Assembly: GCF_042186555.1 (NCBI RefSeq) | Contig: NC_133324.1 | Span: 65,882,703 to 65,946,702, forward strand | DNA from: Aquarana catesbeiana | Lineage: Eukaryota; Chordata; Amphibia; Anura; Ranidae | Length of the DNA: 64,000 bases | Reading direction: 5' to 3' | Part shown: one piece after another, positions 22,225 through 33,685 of the stretch | Layout of the letters: each line of letters begins with the position of its first letter | Numbering within the stretch: the first letter of the stretch is position 1 | Position numbers and translations under genes: made by a program | The notes under the pieces: model-generated | What the model saw: the letters and a program-made list of their open reading frames with translations, nothing else | Databases searched by the model: none | Told to the model about the DNA's origin: nothing

Positions 22225-23337
22225 TTTGGAAAGTCAGTCAAAAAAGCAATAGGTTCGGAGGAAGCTAAGGAAGCACCCCGAAAGAGTTGAAAATACTTCC
22301 TGAATTTAAAGAAGGAACCAGAATCTTTTCCTTTCATTGAAGAGTTAGAGGATCTTATAAAAGACGAATGGGAGAGTTCTGATGAGAGGTCTAGCCTTAA
22401 TAACAGGCCAGCGAAGATGTACCCCTTAAAAGATGCCAGGGTAAACCCCCTAATTAACATTTCAGTCGTCGATGGCCAGACATGGCACCCTGCCAATCGA
22501 GGATGCAGTTACCTTTTGGGACATGCTAGACGGAAAGACTGATTTAGAATGAAAAAAAGCATATTCCACGGCAGGTAGCACTTGTAGACCAGCAATTACC
22601 ATGGCAGCGGTGGGTAGAGCTATCTCCGGATGGGCCACTAATATAGAAAAATCTTTCCGGGAAGGAGCTGACCAGGAGAAGATAATTACCTCCCTCCAGG
22701 AACTCAAGTAGGCAGGTGATTTTGTAGTGGAGGCTTCAGTGGATATCACCAGGTCTTCTGCCCGGGCAATGTTAGCCTCGGTAATGGCAAGAAGGGCCTT
22801 ATGGCTAAAACCTTGGGTAGCCAAGGCCACATCAAAGACACACTGGTGCAAAATTCCATATGATGGGGAAAATCTCTTAAAGCGGAAGTAAACCCATCCA
22901 TAAAACAGTTTAATTTCCGGCACGTGCTGGAAATGTAACACTCCCATTGGTTGTGCTCTCAACCAAACTGTCAAACCATCCAATGGCTGGTGTCATAACT
23001 GATTACATGTGCAGTATCATGGCAGTTGTAGATTAAACAGAGGCAAAGATGGCAGCTTCCTTGGCTGAAAACGATAGGGGGGTTTACTTACACTTTAAGT
23101 CCCAAGTTGGCCATTTCGAAAGTAACAGGAGGCCAGTCAGGTTTGATTTCTTCCGACAGAAGACCAAAAACACAAAAAGGTCCTTTCTATAGACGCAACC
23201 TTCCAGAAAGATACAGGGTGGCAAAGTCCTATAGACCAGGAAGAGAATTTAAAAAAAACTGGAGAAATACAAAGTCATCTTTTTTGAGAATGCAGAAATC
23301 CAAGACCACCCCAACTGGGGTGCAGCAGAAGTCCTTT
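22225..23337 (+). pseudogene. DIRS gag-like protein, interrupted
   Basis: Read in plus frames, the sequence gives LKKEPESFPFIEELEDLIKD and DEWES, then LPIEDAVTFWDMLDGKTDLE and AYSTAGSTCRPAIAMAAVGR, then ASVDITRSSARAMLASVMAR, and finally a basic tail with YRPGREFKKNW. This is the layout of DIRS gag proteins. One in-frame stop follows DLE, and a 214-bp MITE splits the C-terminal third without otherwise changing the frame. The 5' end is truncated or unrecognised. Confidence 0.75.
22881..23094. mobile_element. piggyBac-type MITE at TTAA
   Basis: The element is 214 bp with ends AGCGGAAGTAAACCC and GGGTTTACTTACACT, flanked by TTAA at 22877-22880 and 23095-23098. It lies inside the DIRS gag remnant, and collapsing to one TTAA brings the gag coding back together. 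It has no coding capacity. TTAA duplication is the signature of piggyBac-type transposition. Confidence 0.85.
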
Positions 23338-23370
23338 TGAAGGTGCGCCCATCCATCCTGTACAGGTGGG

Positions 23371-24390
23371 CGCCAAACTCAAGAGGTTCATACAGGTTTG
23401 GACGGATAATATCAAATATTCCTGGACTCTTTCCACAATCAAGTTCGGTGACAGGTGGAGGTTCATAGGCAGACTATCCAGAAACCATTTCAGCCAACCA
23501 GACTCCCATCTTCTTCAGACAAGAGAAAATTGCTACTGAAGTATGTGACAGAGCTAAGAAAAAAGGGAGCGATCCTGGAAGTCCCAACATGTCAAAGGGG
23601 AAGAGGATTCTATTCCCCTCTATTTCTAGTAAAAAAGAAAACAGGAGATTTATGACCAGTATTGGATTTGAAGAACCTCAACAAAAAAAATCAAGATAGA
23701 AGCTTTCAAGATGGAAAGCCTCCAGTCCATACTGATAGCAGTGAACTTAAAAGATTGGATGCTATCCATAGATTTATCGGACACTTACCTGCACATCCTG
23801 ATGCATCCTGCTTTTCAAAAATGTATTTGTTTCTCAATCAACCATCATCACTTCCAGTCCAGTGAATACCGTTTTTACCAAAGTTCTTCTACCGGTCATC
23901 GCATTCATCAGGAAAAGGGGACTAAAAATACATCATTATCTAGATGACATTCTGCTTTTAAAGGAAAGTCAGAATACCTTGCTCCAACATCGAAAAATAT
24001 TGGTCACGACTCTTCAGAACTTTGGCTGGTTAGTCAATTGGGAGAAGAGGAACCTGCAGCCCACACAAAATATGACATTCCTAGGGGCAGAACTGAATAC
24101 GAAGCTGAACAAGGTACAGCTCCCTCAAGAGAAAGTGTTGCCTCTAATTCAGAAGATGCAAAAATTAATATCATTGAGACATTTCCCAGCCAGAGTCTGT
24201 ATGAGCATTCTAGGATCCATGTCTGTGACTCTGCCAATGATCCAGTGGGCCCAATTGCACATGAGAGTGCTGCAAAACTCTTTTCTGATGCAGTGGGATG
24301 GAGCATCAATGCTTCAGACAATTTCCATCCACAGCTGGGTAAAGCAGTATAAATATGGTGGTGGACGTATTCGGGCAACCTCAGGATGCA
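23371..24390 (+). pseudogene. DIRS reverse transcriptase, frameshifted
   Basis: 23455-23655 encodes the RT entry region with GRGFYSPLFLVKKKTG. 23711-23947 encodes the A-motif region LSIDLSDTYLHILMHPAF with the first catalytic aspartate, and 23862-24401 encodes YLDDILLLKES, with the catalytic YxDD aspartates, then the thumb. These lie in three frames separated by a stop after GDL and by small indels. It would copy element RNA into DNA; it is dead in this copy. Confidence 0.85.
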
Positions 24391-24886
24391 CAGACCTATA
24401 GTCCATCCAGAGCCAGAAGTAGTCACGTCAGATGCCAGTCAGGAGGGATGGGGAGCTCATTACCAAGATCAAGCAGCTCAGGGTCAATGGCAGTTTCAAG
24501 CGCACGGAATGGTATCAAATATACTGGAGCTCAGAGCAGCCTTTCAGGCTCTCCTAGCATTTGCCCCATCCTTGAGGGGGAAGAACGTTCTGATTCGGAT
24601 GGACAACAAAGTGGCTGTGGCTTACATCCAGAAGCAAGGAGGTACCAGGAGCCGCACACTGAAGGAGGAAGTTTGCCCCATCTTGGATTGGGCGCAAATA
24701 AATCTAACAGACCTGAGGGCAGTGTATGTTCCGGCAGCACAAAACATATTGGCCGACTATCTGAGCAGGGAACTTCTCTCGAACAACGAATGGTCTCTGA
24801 GCCATCAGGCCTTCTCTCTCCTGACAGAGACTTGGGGAATGCCAGAGATCGATTTGGCAGTGACACCTGTGCACACCAAATGTTGA
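24386..24886 (+). pseudogene. DIRS RNase H domain
   Basis: The frame gives VVTSDASQEGWGAHY with the first catalytic aspartate, ILELRAAFQAL with the glutamate, and LIRMDNKVAVAYIQKQGG with the next aspartate, followed by AQNILADYLSR. This is the RNase H fold found downstream of RT in DIRS and Gypsy-group elements. The domain itself is uninterrupted, but it is out of frame with the RT and the recombinase. Confidence 0.85.
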
Positions 24887-25129
24887 AGATTCCTGTCAAG
24901 AGCAGCTTTCCCGTCAGCCAAGGGAATAGACTGCCTGATCCATCCTTGGAACGTCAAACTAGGGTACATATTTCCACCAACTCCCCTAATCGCGAGGTTT
25001 CTATCCAGGCTCAGGAGGTCATCTGCTACAGTAATAACAGTAATTCCTTTTTGGCTGAGGAGGCCTTGGTTCACAACCTTATTACAACTCAGTCTGCAGC
25101 AACCACTGCCTCTCCCGGTAACATCGGTC

Positions 25130-26824
25130 CTGCTATCCCAGGGTCAATTCCTGCAACTGGCTCCGGAGAAGTTACACTTGATGGCATTGAGATTGAAAGG
25201 TATAGGCTGCTAGAGCAGGGTTGTTCTCAAGAGGTGATATCAACACTACTACAGGCCAGAAAAAGTACCACCAACACCATGTATGCGAAAATATGGGGAA
25301 GATTTTTTTCTATGGCCCAACAAAAAAACTGGAATCCAGTTTTGCCAGAACCCTCACAAATTTTGGAATTCCTCCAATCAGGTATTAATAAGGGGTTAAG
25401 CTCAAGTACCCTGGAAGTACAGATTTTTACCTTATCTGCAAAAACAGGCATTAGGTGGGAGTTACATCCCCTCGTAGTTCAGTTTATGAGGGCATGCCTG
25501 AAGGTCAGACCTCGTAAGAATCCAACGTTCCCGGCATGGGACCTTTCAATAGTATTCAATGCTCTTTCAAATCCTCCTTTTCACCCGGCTGAGTCAATCT
25601 AGTTATGGGACTTAACTCTGAAACTAACCTTCCTCATCACCATTACATCAGTGAAGAGAGCACTGATGATAACAGAACCCTACCTGGTCTTTTATCCTGA
25701 AAGAGTGAAACTGAGACCTTCAGACTTTTTCATCCCCAAAGTGGCAACATAATTTCATTATAATTAAGACATCGTCCTTCCATCTTTTACTAATAATCAA
25801 GTATAATCAGCTATCACTAGACATGTGCATTTGTTTTCGTCCGAATGCATTTTTGTCTGAATTTCGGGTATTTTCGTTATCGTTTTAACAAACGATAATG
25901 AACGTGCAGAATCCGAAAAATCGAAAGATACGACATAAACAAATGCTTTATTTTCGTTATTGTTGTGACAACAGTTCGATATAGATAGGAGATTCGACAT
26001 GACGCTGACAATAGCGATCTGTGTCCATCGAACCTGTGGTCGAATGTGCCTAACCTTAGCTCTATTAGAACAAGATTATTCTACATAGAGAGAAAAGATT
26101 CTACATAGAGAGAAAAGATTCGACATTATAGAGAATATAACAAAAAAGGTCGAATGTGCCTAACTTAACTCTATTAGTCCAAGATTATTCGACATAGAGA
26201 GAAAATTTGACCGGAAATGTACGATTGCGTCGTCGTACAGTTTAGCTGCTCCGTCGAATCTTCTTAGAACATTCGACCGACACCATAAGCCTTCAATAAC
26301 AGATTCGACCTTAATTATATCAGATTTTCGGACAAATGTATTTTTTTTTAACGAAACTAAATAAATAAAAACGAATTTCAGGAGTAACTAAATAAATTTG
26401 TTTTTTGGACGAAAACGAAATTCCGAAACAAAATATTTCAGTGTGCACATGTCTAGCTATCACCGGTTATTTGACGGCTACAGCTCCCTTTAGGAAAACG
26501 GACACTCTCTTGGTAATTCCTCATGGGGTCAGGAAAGGTCAACGGGCAGCTTCTCACACTATCGCATCTTGGCTAGTCAAGTCCATCAACAAGGCATATT
26601 CCATTCGTCAGTTTGTAGTTCCTGAGGGCATTAAAGCTCACTCAACCAGGGCAGTGGCGACTTCATGGGCAGCATACTGCAGGGTTTTACCCGAGACAAT
26701 CTGCAAGGCAGCGACCTGGTCATCCACACATACGTTCATATCCCACTATAGAGTAGACTCTGCTCAGTTGACAACGGCAGACTTTGGGAGCACGATAGTT
26801 AGAGCCAATTCTTCAGCATTATAA
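25130..26824 (+). pseudogene. DIRS tyrosine recombinase, split by hAT MITE
   Basis: 25130-25602 encodes the N-terminal SAM-like arm (NTMYAKIWGRFFSMAQQ, LPEPSQILEFLQSGI). After a stop, 25604-25750 continues the core (LKLTFLITITSVKRALMI). 26464-26822 encodes the catalytic end: GIKAHSTRAVATSWA with the H-x-x-R pair, then AATWSSTHTFISHYRVD with the W/H position and the nucleophilic tyrosine. The enzyme integrates circular DNA intermediates by site-specific recombination. The 638-bp insertion plus a stop at 25600-25602 inactivates it. Confidence 0.88.
25818..26455. mobile_element. hAT MITE inside the DIRS recombinase
   Basis: The element is 638 bp with ends TAGACATGTGCA and TGCACATGTCTA and an exact 8-bp duplication GCTATCAC (25810-25817, 26456-26463). 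The interior is rich in TTCGAC, CGAATG and TTTTCGTTATCG words, with local duplications such as ATAGAGAGAAAAGATTCTAC. It is non-coding. Confidence 0.93.
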
Positions 26825-26943
26825 GGAATAGATATTGTCTTCTTGCACCCACCCGACTGGTGAGTTATTTCCCAGTGTGGGCTGCCATGATGCGTCAGGA
26901 AAATGGAAAATTGTATACTCACCTTTCCGTGATTTCCTTTCCT

Positions 26944-27100
26944 GGGGCATCTTCATGGCAGCACACAGCAGCCCGCCTGTTCTTAGATGATATATACAGA
27001 GAATGAAGCGGGGTGTCTCTCTTTCAATTTTATAGTTAACCAATCCTGTCAGGTTGTGGAGGTGGAGTCACAACCCAGTGTGTGCTGCCATGAAGATGCA
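26944..27100. repeat. DIRS 3' inverted repeats
   Basis: A perfect 21-bp inverted repeat joins 26948-26968 and 27080-27100 (inner part ATGGCAGCACAC / GTGTGCTGCCAT). A third relative, GGGCTGCCATGATGCG, lies at 26879-26894. DIRS elements end in inverted repeats and an internal complementary region used to circularise the cDNA, and these fit that role. Confidence 0.6.
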
Positions 27101-27106
27101 TCTAAG

Positions 27107-28746
27107 ATTGATACAATTCATGAGGAAATCTCCAATGCGCAAAAACTTCCCTCATGCAACACCCCATGTCCACAGATACAATCATTACTTCCCTCATTCA
27201 ACCCTGCTACTATTAATGAGGTTGCTAAACTTTTATCTATCACTCATCTAACCACCTGCCCCCTGGATCCTGCTCCCTTGCAAATGCTACGCTCATCCTC
27301 TGACTCAATTCTACACTCTCTAACTCACATTTTCAACCTCTCCATCTCTTGTGGCAGCTTCCCAAACTCTCTAAAACATGCGCTAGTCACCCCCATACTT
27401 AAAAAGCCCTCACTGGACCCCACCAATCTTAACAACCTATGTCCCATCTCCTTACTCGTCTTCTCCTCCAAACTTCTTGAAAGACTGGTCTACAATTGAC
27501 TAAGCGACCATCTGACCATGAATAAACTTCTTGATCTCCTTCAGTCCGGATTTCGCCCTCAACACTCCACGGAAACTACACTCCTTAAACTCTCAAATGA
27601 CCTACTAATGGCTAAAACGAGTGGACACAATTCTGTACTACTTCTCCTGGATCTCTCTGCTGCCTTTGACACAGTGGACCACTCCCCCCTCCTCAATAAA
27701 CTCTACTCCTTTGGTCTCCATGACTGTACTTTTCACTGGTTCTCATCCTACCTATCCCACCACTCCTTCAGTGTCACTTACAACTCTACTTCCTCCTCTC
27801 CTCTTCCTTTCTCCGTTAGGGTCCCCCAAGGTTCTGTTCTTGGACCTCTCCTTTTCTCAATCTACACCACCTCCCTGGGTCAGTTGATTGCCTCCCATGG
27901 CTTTAAATATCATCTCTACGCTGATGACACCCAAATCTATCTCTCCACCCCAGCTCTCTCCATCTGTCTCCTCACGCATTACCAACTTACTAGCAGACAT
28001 TTCACCCTGGATGTCACATCACTTCCTCAAACTCAACCTATCCAAAACCGAGCTCATGATATTTCCTCCCTCAGGTGCTACTTCCCCTCATTTCTCTGTC
28101 AATACCAACGGCTCAACTATCAACCCATCTCCCCACGCCAAAGTCCTAGGACTTTGAACTAACCTTTCGGCCCCACATTCTATCTCTATCCAAAATTTGC
28201 CGCCTCAACCTCCGCAACATCTCCAAGATACGCCCCTTCCTTATCAATGTCACCACAAAGCTTCTAATCCATTCCCTGGTCATCTCCCACCTCGACTACT
28301 GCAACTCCCTCCTCATTGGCTTACCTCTAGATAGGTTATCCCCTCAGTCCATCATGAACGCTGCTGCCAGGCTCATCCACCTCACAAACTGCTCAGCGTC
28401 TGCTATACCCCTCTACCAATCCCTCCATTGGCTGCCACTCTGTCACCGAATTAAATTCAAGATACTAACTATAACTTACAAAGCCATCCACAACCTGGCC
28501 CTTTGCTACATCTCTAACCTAGTCTCAAAATACCAACCTAATTGTTCTCTTCACTCCTCCCAAGACCTCCTGCTCTCAAACTCCCTTGTCACCTCATCCT
28601 ATGCTCGCCTTCAGGACTTCTCCAGAGCCTCTCCCATCCTCTGGAATGCTCTACCCCAATCTGTCCGATTTTCTCCTACTTTATCCACTTTCAGACGATC
28701 CCTGAATACTCATCTCTTCAGAGAAGCCTATCTGGCCCCCACCTAA
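27107..28746 (+). pseudogene. LINE reverse transcriptase, frameshifted
   Basis: Pieces in order: 27107-27499 (LVTPILKKPSLDP, LNNLCPISLLVFSSKLLERL, the RT entry), a stop, then 27518-27950 with LLDLSAAFDTVDHSPLL (motif A aspartate), VRVPQGSVLGPLLFSIY and YADDTQIYLS (catalytic YADD). A frameshifted thumb follows (27888-28157, LNLSKTELMIFPPS). 28354-28746 is the C-terminal region with LHWLPLCHRIKFKILTITYK and PILWNALPQSVR. These motifs are of the L2/CR1 group. There are at least three frame breaks. Confidence 0.88.
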
Positions 28747-28835
28747 CAACTGTACATTCACCTTCTCAATCAGCACATCACCCACAGTTATTACCAAAAC
28801 CTGAAAGCCCCCCCCCCACTAAACATAATAACACA
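27107..28835 (+). mobile_element. L2/CR1-group LINE, 5'-truncated
   Basis: This is a non-LTR retrotransposon body starting next to the DIRS terminus and ending near 28835 after the RT C-terminal region and a C run. Only the RT half of ORF2 is present, as usual for 5'-truncated LINE copies. It is in the same orientation as the DIRS element. Confidence 0.85.
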
Positions 28836-29705
28836 TAGAAAACAATAGTTGTCTACTGTATGTTCCCTTGTAAGCCTGCATTTATCTATACAGCTCAACA
28901 AACATGGCGTTAATGAGCCCTAGAGCCGCTGGGAATGTCATCTGACCGCACACTTTAAGGGCAAAAAACAGCAGGAAATTAAATATTTTTAAGAAAATAC
29001 ACAGCTTTTTATTTAGCCAAAACCTATACCAAGCCACAATATCTTTATTACTAATTTAGATTTTTCCCTTTGTACTCTAAATGACAAAATCGCTTGCATA
29101 ACAAGTATATATTACATTTTTAAACAAAAGTGAAGATTTCCGTTAAAGTTACCCTTTAAAAACGGATAAATACTCATTATTCCACGGAAGTAAATGTGAG
29201 TTCTCATTTTTCATCTCTAGTGTGTTTATTAATATTGCAACATGAACTCCAGAGAACAACAGGCACACATAGACTTATTGTATTCCTATAGCCTGCAGTT
29301 ATGGTGCTGTCACCAAGTCTTGCATCAGATAAAGATTAGTCTTTTTTTTTTTTCTTAATTTGTATGCAACATTGATTTGGGCAATCGATATCCTGGTAGG
29401 ATTATAAACCTGGCTGCAATAATGAATTGGAAGTTGTCCTTCTGAATTTTAATTGTTACTACACTGATGACTCTTGGCCTGTGAGTTGGAGAGTGACATT
29501 CTGAGACTTACATCTGGCCCCATGTCAGAATCCATAAGAGAGTGCTGAGTGGTTTTACTTCGTCCCCTAAAATTAACAAGCATTAAGCAGAGCTGGCATC
29601 CCAGCCTAAGCTCCTCAAATGGATTGTAACTAAGGCTGGTTCTATATTCTTTCCTGGTGGCTAGTGAAATGCTCCTACATTGCTAGACTCAAGTGTATGA
29701 AAAAA
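28836..29705. other. No gene recognised
   Basis: This is AT-rich, single-copy-looking sequence. A T run occurs at 29341-29353. No open frame over 60 codons shows a recognisable domain. Confidence 0.4.
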
Positions 29706-29710
29706 GTGTA

Positions 29711-29711
29711 T

Positions 29712-29803
<92 letters not shown>

Positions 29804-29804
29804 G

Positions 29805-29851
<47 letters not shown>
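29711..29851. repeat. Poly-A plus (TA)n microsatellite
   Basis: An A run of about 17 bases is followed by about 120 bp of TA dinucleotides with TATGTATG and TACGTA interruptions. Confidence 0.97.
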
Positions 29852-29854
<3 letters not shown>

Positions 29855-30122
29855 AGCCTTGGATAAAATAAAGGAGGATTAGAACTCATGAACTCATGTT
29901 ACTTTTTTTTTTTTTTTACTTTTTTACTGCCTGTGTGCCCATTGAGAAGATTCACCCCTCTGTTCCAATGACCACTGTCACTGAGAAAAGAGGGGAAATC
30001 ATAAATTTTGCAGTTGTCACCAGAGCAAGATATGAGGAAAAATCTTACAAACGGGACAACTATTCCTTTCCAACAATTCTCTAGGATGAGAATTCCATTC
30101 ACTTAGGAGATATTTCCTTTAA

Positions 30123-31119
30123 CCCCCTCCAGCCCATGCTATAACTGAAATATCACTACAGCGCGGGCTTAATTTGCCTGAAGGGCATAAACGGATGTCC
30201 TCCCATGATCACGCTGCCCACCGCGCTCTGTTATCGCTGAGTCCTTTGGGCTCAGCTGATCACAGGTCAGGGTAAAGGGCCAATCACAGCAACTGATCAG
30301 GGATGTAAACGCAAGCCTGTTATCAGCTTTTCTTTCCTGACCCTGAGGAGAGAAAAAGAAATTTGATAACTGACTTGTGTTAAAGGGACATTGGAACTGA
30401 TGATCAGGGCACTGATTATCAGTGCAATTCCAACAGTGCCCATCAGTGCTGCCAATAAGTGCCCATCAGTACTGCCAATCAGTGACCACCAGTGCTGCCA
30501 GTCAGTGCCCATCAGTGCTGCCAATCAGTGACCACTAGTGCTGCCAATCAGTGGCCACCAGTGCTGCCAATCAGTGCAGCCAATCAGTGCCTCCTCATCA
30601 GTGCCACTTAACAGTGCCCATCAGTGCCACCTAACAGTGCCCATCAGTGCTGCCTATTAGAGCCCATCAGTGCCACCTATCAGTGCCTATCAGTGCTGCC
30701 TATCAGTGCCCATCAGTGCCGCCTCATCAGTGCCCATCAGTACCCCCTATCAGTACCCATCAATGCCGCCTCATCAGTGCTGCCTCATCAGTGCCCATCA
30801 GTGCAGGCTATCAGTGCCCATCAGCGCAGGCAGCCTCATCAGCGTACATCAATGAAGGAGAAAAATTACCTGCAAAATTTTATAACAAACTATTTATTTC
30901 TTTCAACTTTTTTGGGTCTTTTTCATTTATTTAGCAAATGAAAAAACCCAGTGGTGATTAAATACCGCCAAAGGAAAGCTCTATCCCTGTGGAAAAAAAA
31001 ATGATAAAAATGTCATATGGGTACAGTGTTGCATGACCATGCAATTGTCATTCAAAGTGTGACAGCACTGAAAATTGGCCTGGGCAGGAAGGGGGTAAAA
31101 GTGCCTGGTAGGCAAGTGG
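30123..31119. mobile_element. piggyBac-type non-autonomous element
   Basis: The element is 997 bp between TTAA (30119-30122) and TTAA (31120-31123). The right end reads GGTAGGCAAGTGG, and the subterminal GAAGGGGGTAAAAGTGCC resembles the GGATTTACCCCCTTCC block of the 57757 element on the reverse strand. The left end (CCCCCTCCAGCCCATG) is only a weak complement. The interior is a CATCAGTGC minisatellite. No coding sequence. Confidence 0.7.
30420..30845. repeat. CATCAGTGC-type minisatellite
   Basis: Units alternate GCCCATCAGTGCTGCCAATC, GCCCATCAGTGCCACCTATC and related 11-24 bp versions. It sits inside the TTAA element. Frames of 60-105 codons through it are repeat by-products. Confidence 0.95.
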
Positions 31120-31123
31120 TTAA

Positions 31124-32210
31124 TTTCCTGCTACATATCCAGGGCAGGGACTAAAGGGAAATACTCCTAGCAAGACACAGGGAAAAATCATAAAGCTGAA
31201 TTTCAGCTATGGATATGTTTACATTGTTACATTGGTCCAACTTGGACCATACCTGTAGGATCTTGGTAGAAGCTGTTTCCGAAAAAAACAAAACAAAAAA
31301 ACAAACAGAATGATTTAAATAGATAAAAAATGATTTATTAGCTATAAGCTATTACTAATGATAGTGAATGCCAGATCAACAATCATTATTCTGTTTCCAC
31401 CAACCACTTTGATTAATTTCTAACAGAACATTAGAAAATAATCACATAATATCTCATTCCCTCAATTTAGATTTACTGCTCCTTATCTATCTGTGTAAAT
31501 TACTTTAGAGCACCACTCATGAAAAATATAGTATTCAGATAACAGTATCTGTTTTTTTATTATTTCACATAACTTTCTTTATATTTTTCTAGACATTTGC
31601 ATGCAGACAAAGCTGTGGAAATGTAAGCATGACAAACATTTCTACAATACATACACATTTCCCTTTACGTTATTGATTTTAAAAAAAGTACAGAAAAATA
31701 TCTGTTGATCTGGAAATATTCAGTGAATTCATAACTTCTTATGTGGACTGACCACACTGTGCCTCTACAGCACTAAAATCCCAAGCAGTGTTGACAGTTC
31801 TGCCCCTGTCCACATATTGTGTGTATGGAAAGTATGTTGTTTGGGTGGTGTGTGAAAAGTTACTAGGAACATACCTCCTACCATCTACCATTGCAAGAAT
31901 TTTTCAAGTCTGGTGTTGATGTCAGAGAGAGTGATACTAGTTGTTTCTCTCTACAGGAACAAGATAAAAGAAAAAAAAAATAATGCTAGGGTATGCTGTA
32001 GAGGAGTAGAGGGAAGAATAGGGGTAACTATAGATCATGCTTGCACATATCTTTAAATAGTTTATTGGAGTAGTACTCAACATATAACCAATAACATGAT
32101 GGGTATATGATATACAAAAGCTTTATAACAATAGTAAATCCAGGAACAGCATGGGGGAGAGGGGGAAGCATGACAAGATTGCCTGAGGTGGAGGGGAGTA
32201 TACAGAGTAG
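31124..32210. other. No gene recognised
   Basis: Mostly AT-rich with short frames. (A)-rich runs occur at 31279-31305 and 31966-31980. No domain, tRNA-like box or terminal repeat pair was found. Confidence 0.4.
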
Positions 32211-33055
32211 GGTTGCCACCTGTCTGGGATTCACTAGGACAGTCCGGTTTTTAAATCATGTGTCCGGTTTTCAGGCCACTTGAAAACTGGACACATTATT
32301 CAGACCGAACTATGGCTCCCTAAGATAACTGGAGAGAGAATTGGTTGTTCTCTGATGGGGCACCTGATGTAAGGGCACCTCTGGTGGGGGCACCTGATGT
32401 AAGGGGACTCTGGTGGGGGCACCTGATGTAAGGGGGACTCTGGTGGGGGAACCTGATTTAAGGGGGACTCTGATGGAGGTACCTGATGTAAGGAGGCACG
32501 CTGATGGGGACAACAGATGTAAGGGGGGACTCTGATAGGGGCACCTGATGTAAGGAGGACTCTAATGGCGCACCTGACGTAAGGGGGACTCTGATGAGGG
32601 CACCTGATTTACGGGGGGACTCTGATGGGGGCACCTGATGTAAGGAGGCACGCTGATGGCGACACCAGGTGTAAGGGGGGCTCTGATAGGGGCACCTGAT
32701 GTAAGGAGGACTCTAATGGGGCACCTGATGTAAGGGGGACACTGATGAGGGGCAGCCTATGTAAGGAGGACTCTAATGGGGCACCTGATGTAAGGGGGAC
32801 ACTGATGAGGGCACCTGATTTAAGGGGGACTCTGATGGGGGCACCTGATGTAAGGAGACACGCTTATGGGGACACCAGATGTAAGGGGGACTCTGATAGG
32901 GGCACCTGATGTAAGGAGAACTCTAATGGGGCACCTGATGTAAGGGGGACTCTGATGGGGCACCTGATGTAAGGAGAGACTCTGATGGGGCACCTGATGT
33001 AAGGAGAGACTCTGATGGGGGCACCTGATGTAAGGGGGGCTCTAATAAGGCCTCG
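32211..33055 (+). mobile_element. AGGGTTGCCACCT element with 30-bp minisatellite
   Basis: It starts TAGGGTTGCCACCTGTCTGG with an internal inverted pair (GTGTCCGGTTTTCAG against CTTGAAAACTGGACAC) and is the relative, in opposite orientation, of 1041-3207. From 32340 it is a tandem array of about 23 units (GGGGCACCTGATGTAAGGGG, then ACTCTGAT). The right inverted end is missing: the array runs into the Ty3/Gypsy coding remnant at about 33055. Confidence 0.65.
32340..33050 (+). repeat. Minisatellite, 28-31 bp units
   Basis: Units of the type GCACCTGATGTAAGGGGGAC then TCTGATGGGG repeat about 23 times. Longer blocks of four to five units recur (each with GGCACGCTGATGG or similar), so there is higher-order structure. 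Confidence 0.95.
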
Positions 33056-33082
33056 CCCTTTCTTTAATTGGCCTATCTTCAG

Positions 33083-33685
33083 TCAGCCGAATTCGATGCT
33101 CTTGGCACAGCCCACATTGACGTCATCCTTGGAGAACATTTTCTCCCATCGGGCTATCTGGGCTTTAATCCTCTCTTTCCATGAAGGGGGAAGAATCGGG
33201 CCATGGATCGTGGTTCCTCCTCCATTTCCCCTATGGGCGACCTCATTCCCTACCACCGGGATGGCAGCACTCACTTTTCCGATCACCATTTGAGGCTTTA
33301 AGCTGACCGGGTGGCTAGTGACATTCCACACACTGACAGGAATTCACCCTCCGTTTCTTAGTAAGGCCCAGATGGGGGCAATCTCTGGGACCAATTTTAT
33401 CCCGACCTCTTCTGCGGGATCAGCCTCTACCACCATGTACGAATCTGGCTGGTCCCAAGACAACTTGACTGGGGCTTTAAGACAGGCTTTTTCTCCAGGT
33501 TGCAGCACCCTCTCTTGGGTGTCCAATCGCCACAATCTTCCCACTGCTTCCGCAGGTGCCTTCTTTTCTTGCAACACCCTCTGGAATGCTTGTCTCAACT
33601 GAGGATGAATTTTCCCAACAGGAGTGCCCTCCAAGGCCAAGGGAGTGAGTAGCCTTCTTACAAAGTTGGTGTCCGTGCCTATCAG
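33083..33685 (-). pseudogene. Gypsy pol: protease-RT linker and RT start
   Basis: On the minus strand the frame gives FVRRLLTPLALEGTPVGKI and HPQLRQAFQRVLQEKKAP, then in another frame KAQIARWEKMFSKDDVNVGC. The last piece is the FS-x-x-D-x-DVG entry motif that precedes the catalytic RT core in Gypsy elements. The RT catalytic motifs are absent because the element is cut at 33055. Its upstream continuation lies beyond the hAT insertion at 38901. Confidence 0.7.

Larger units (their letters stand above)
22200..27100 (+). mobile_element. DIRS-type tyrosine-recombinase retrotransposon
   Basis: In order on the plus strand: gag-like ORF (22225-23337), reverse transcriptase (about 23370-24390), RNase H (24386-24886), tyrosine recombinase (about 25130-26824) and a terminal region with inverted repeats (26944-27100). 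That gene order with a tyrosine recombinase rather than a DDE integrase is specific to DIRS elements. It is inactivated by stops, frameshifts, a TTAA MITE at 22881-23094 and a hAT MITE at 25818-26455. Confidence 0.9.

Noticed and set aside
32340..33050. CRISPR-like regular spacing of repeats
   Set aside because: The units are contiguous with no unique spacers, and the genome is clearly eukaryotic. Same reasoning for the arrays at 12290, 30420 and 55588.
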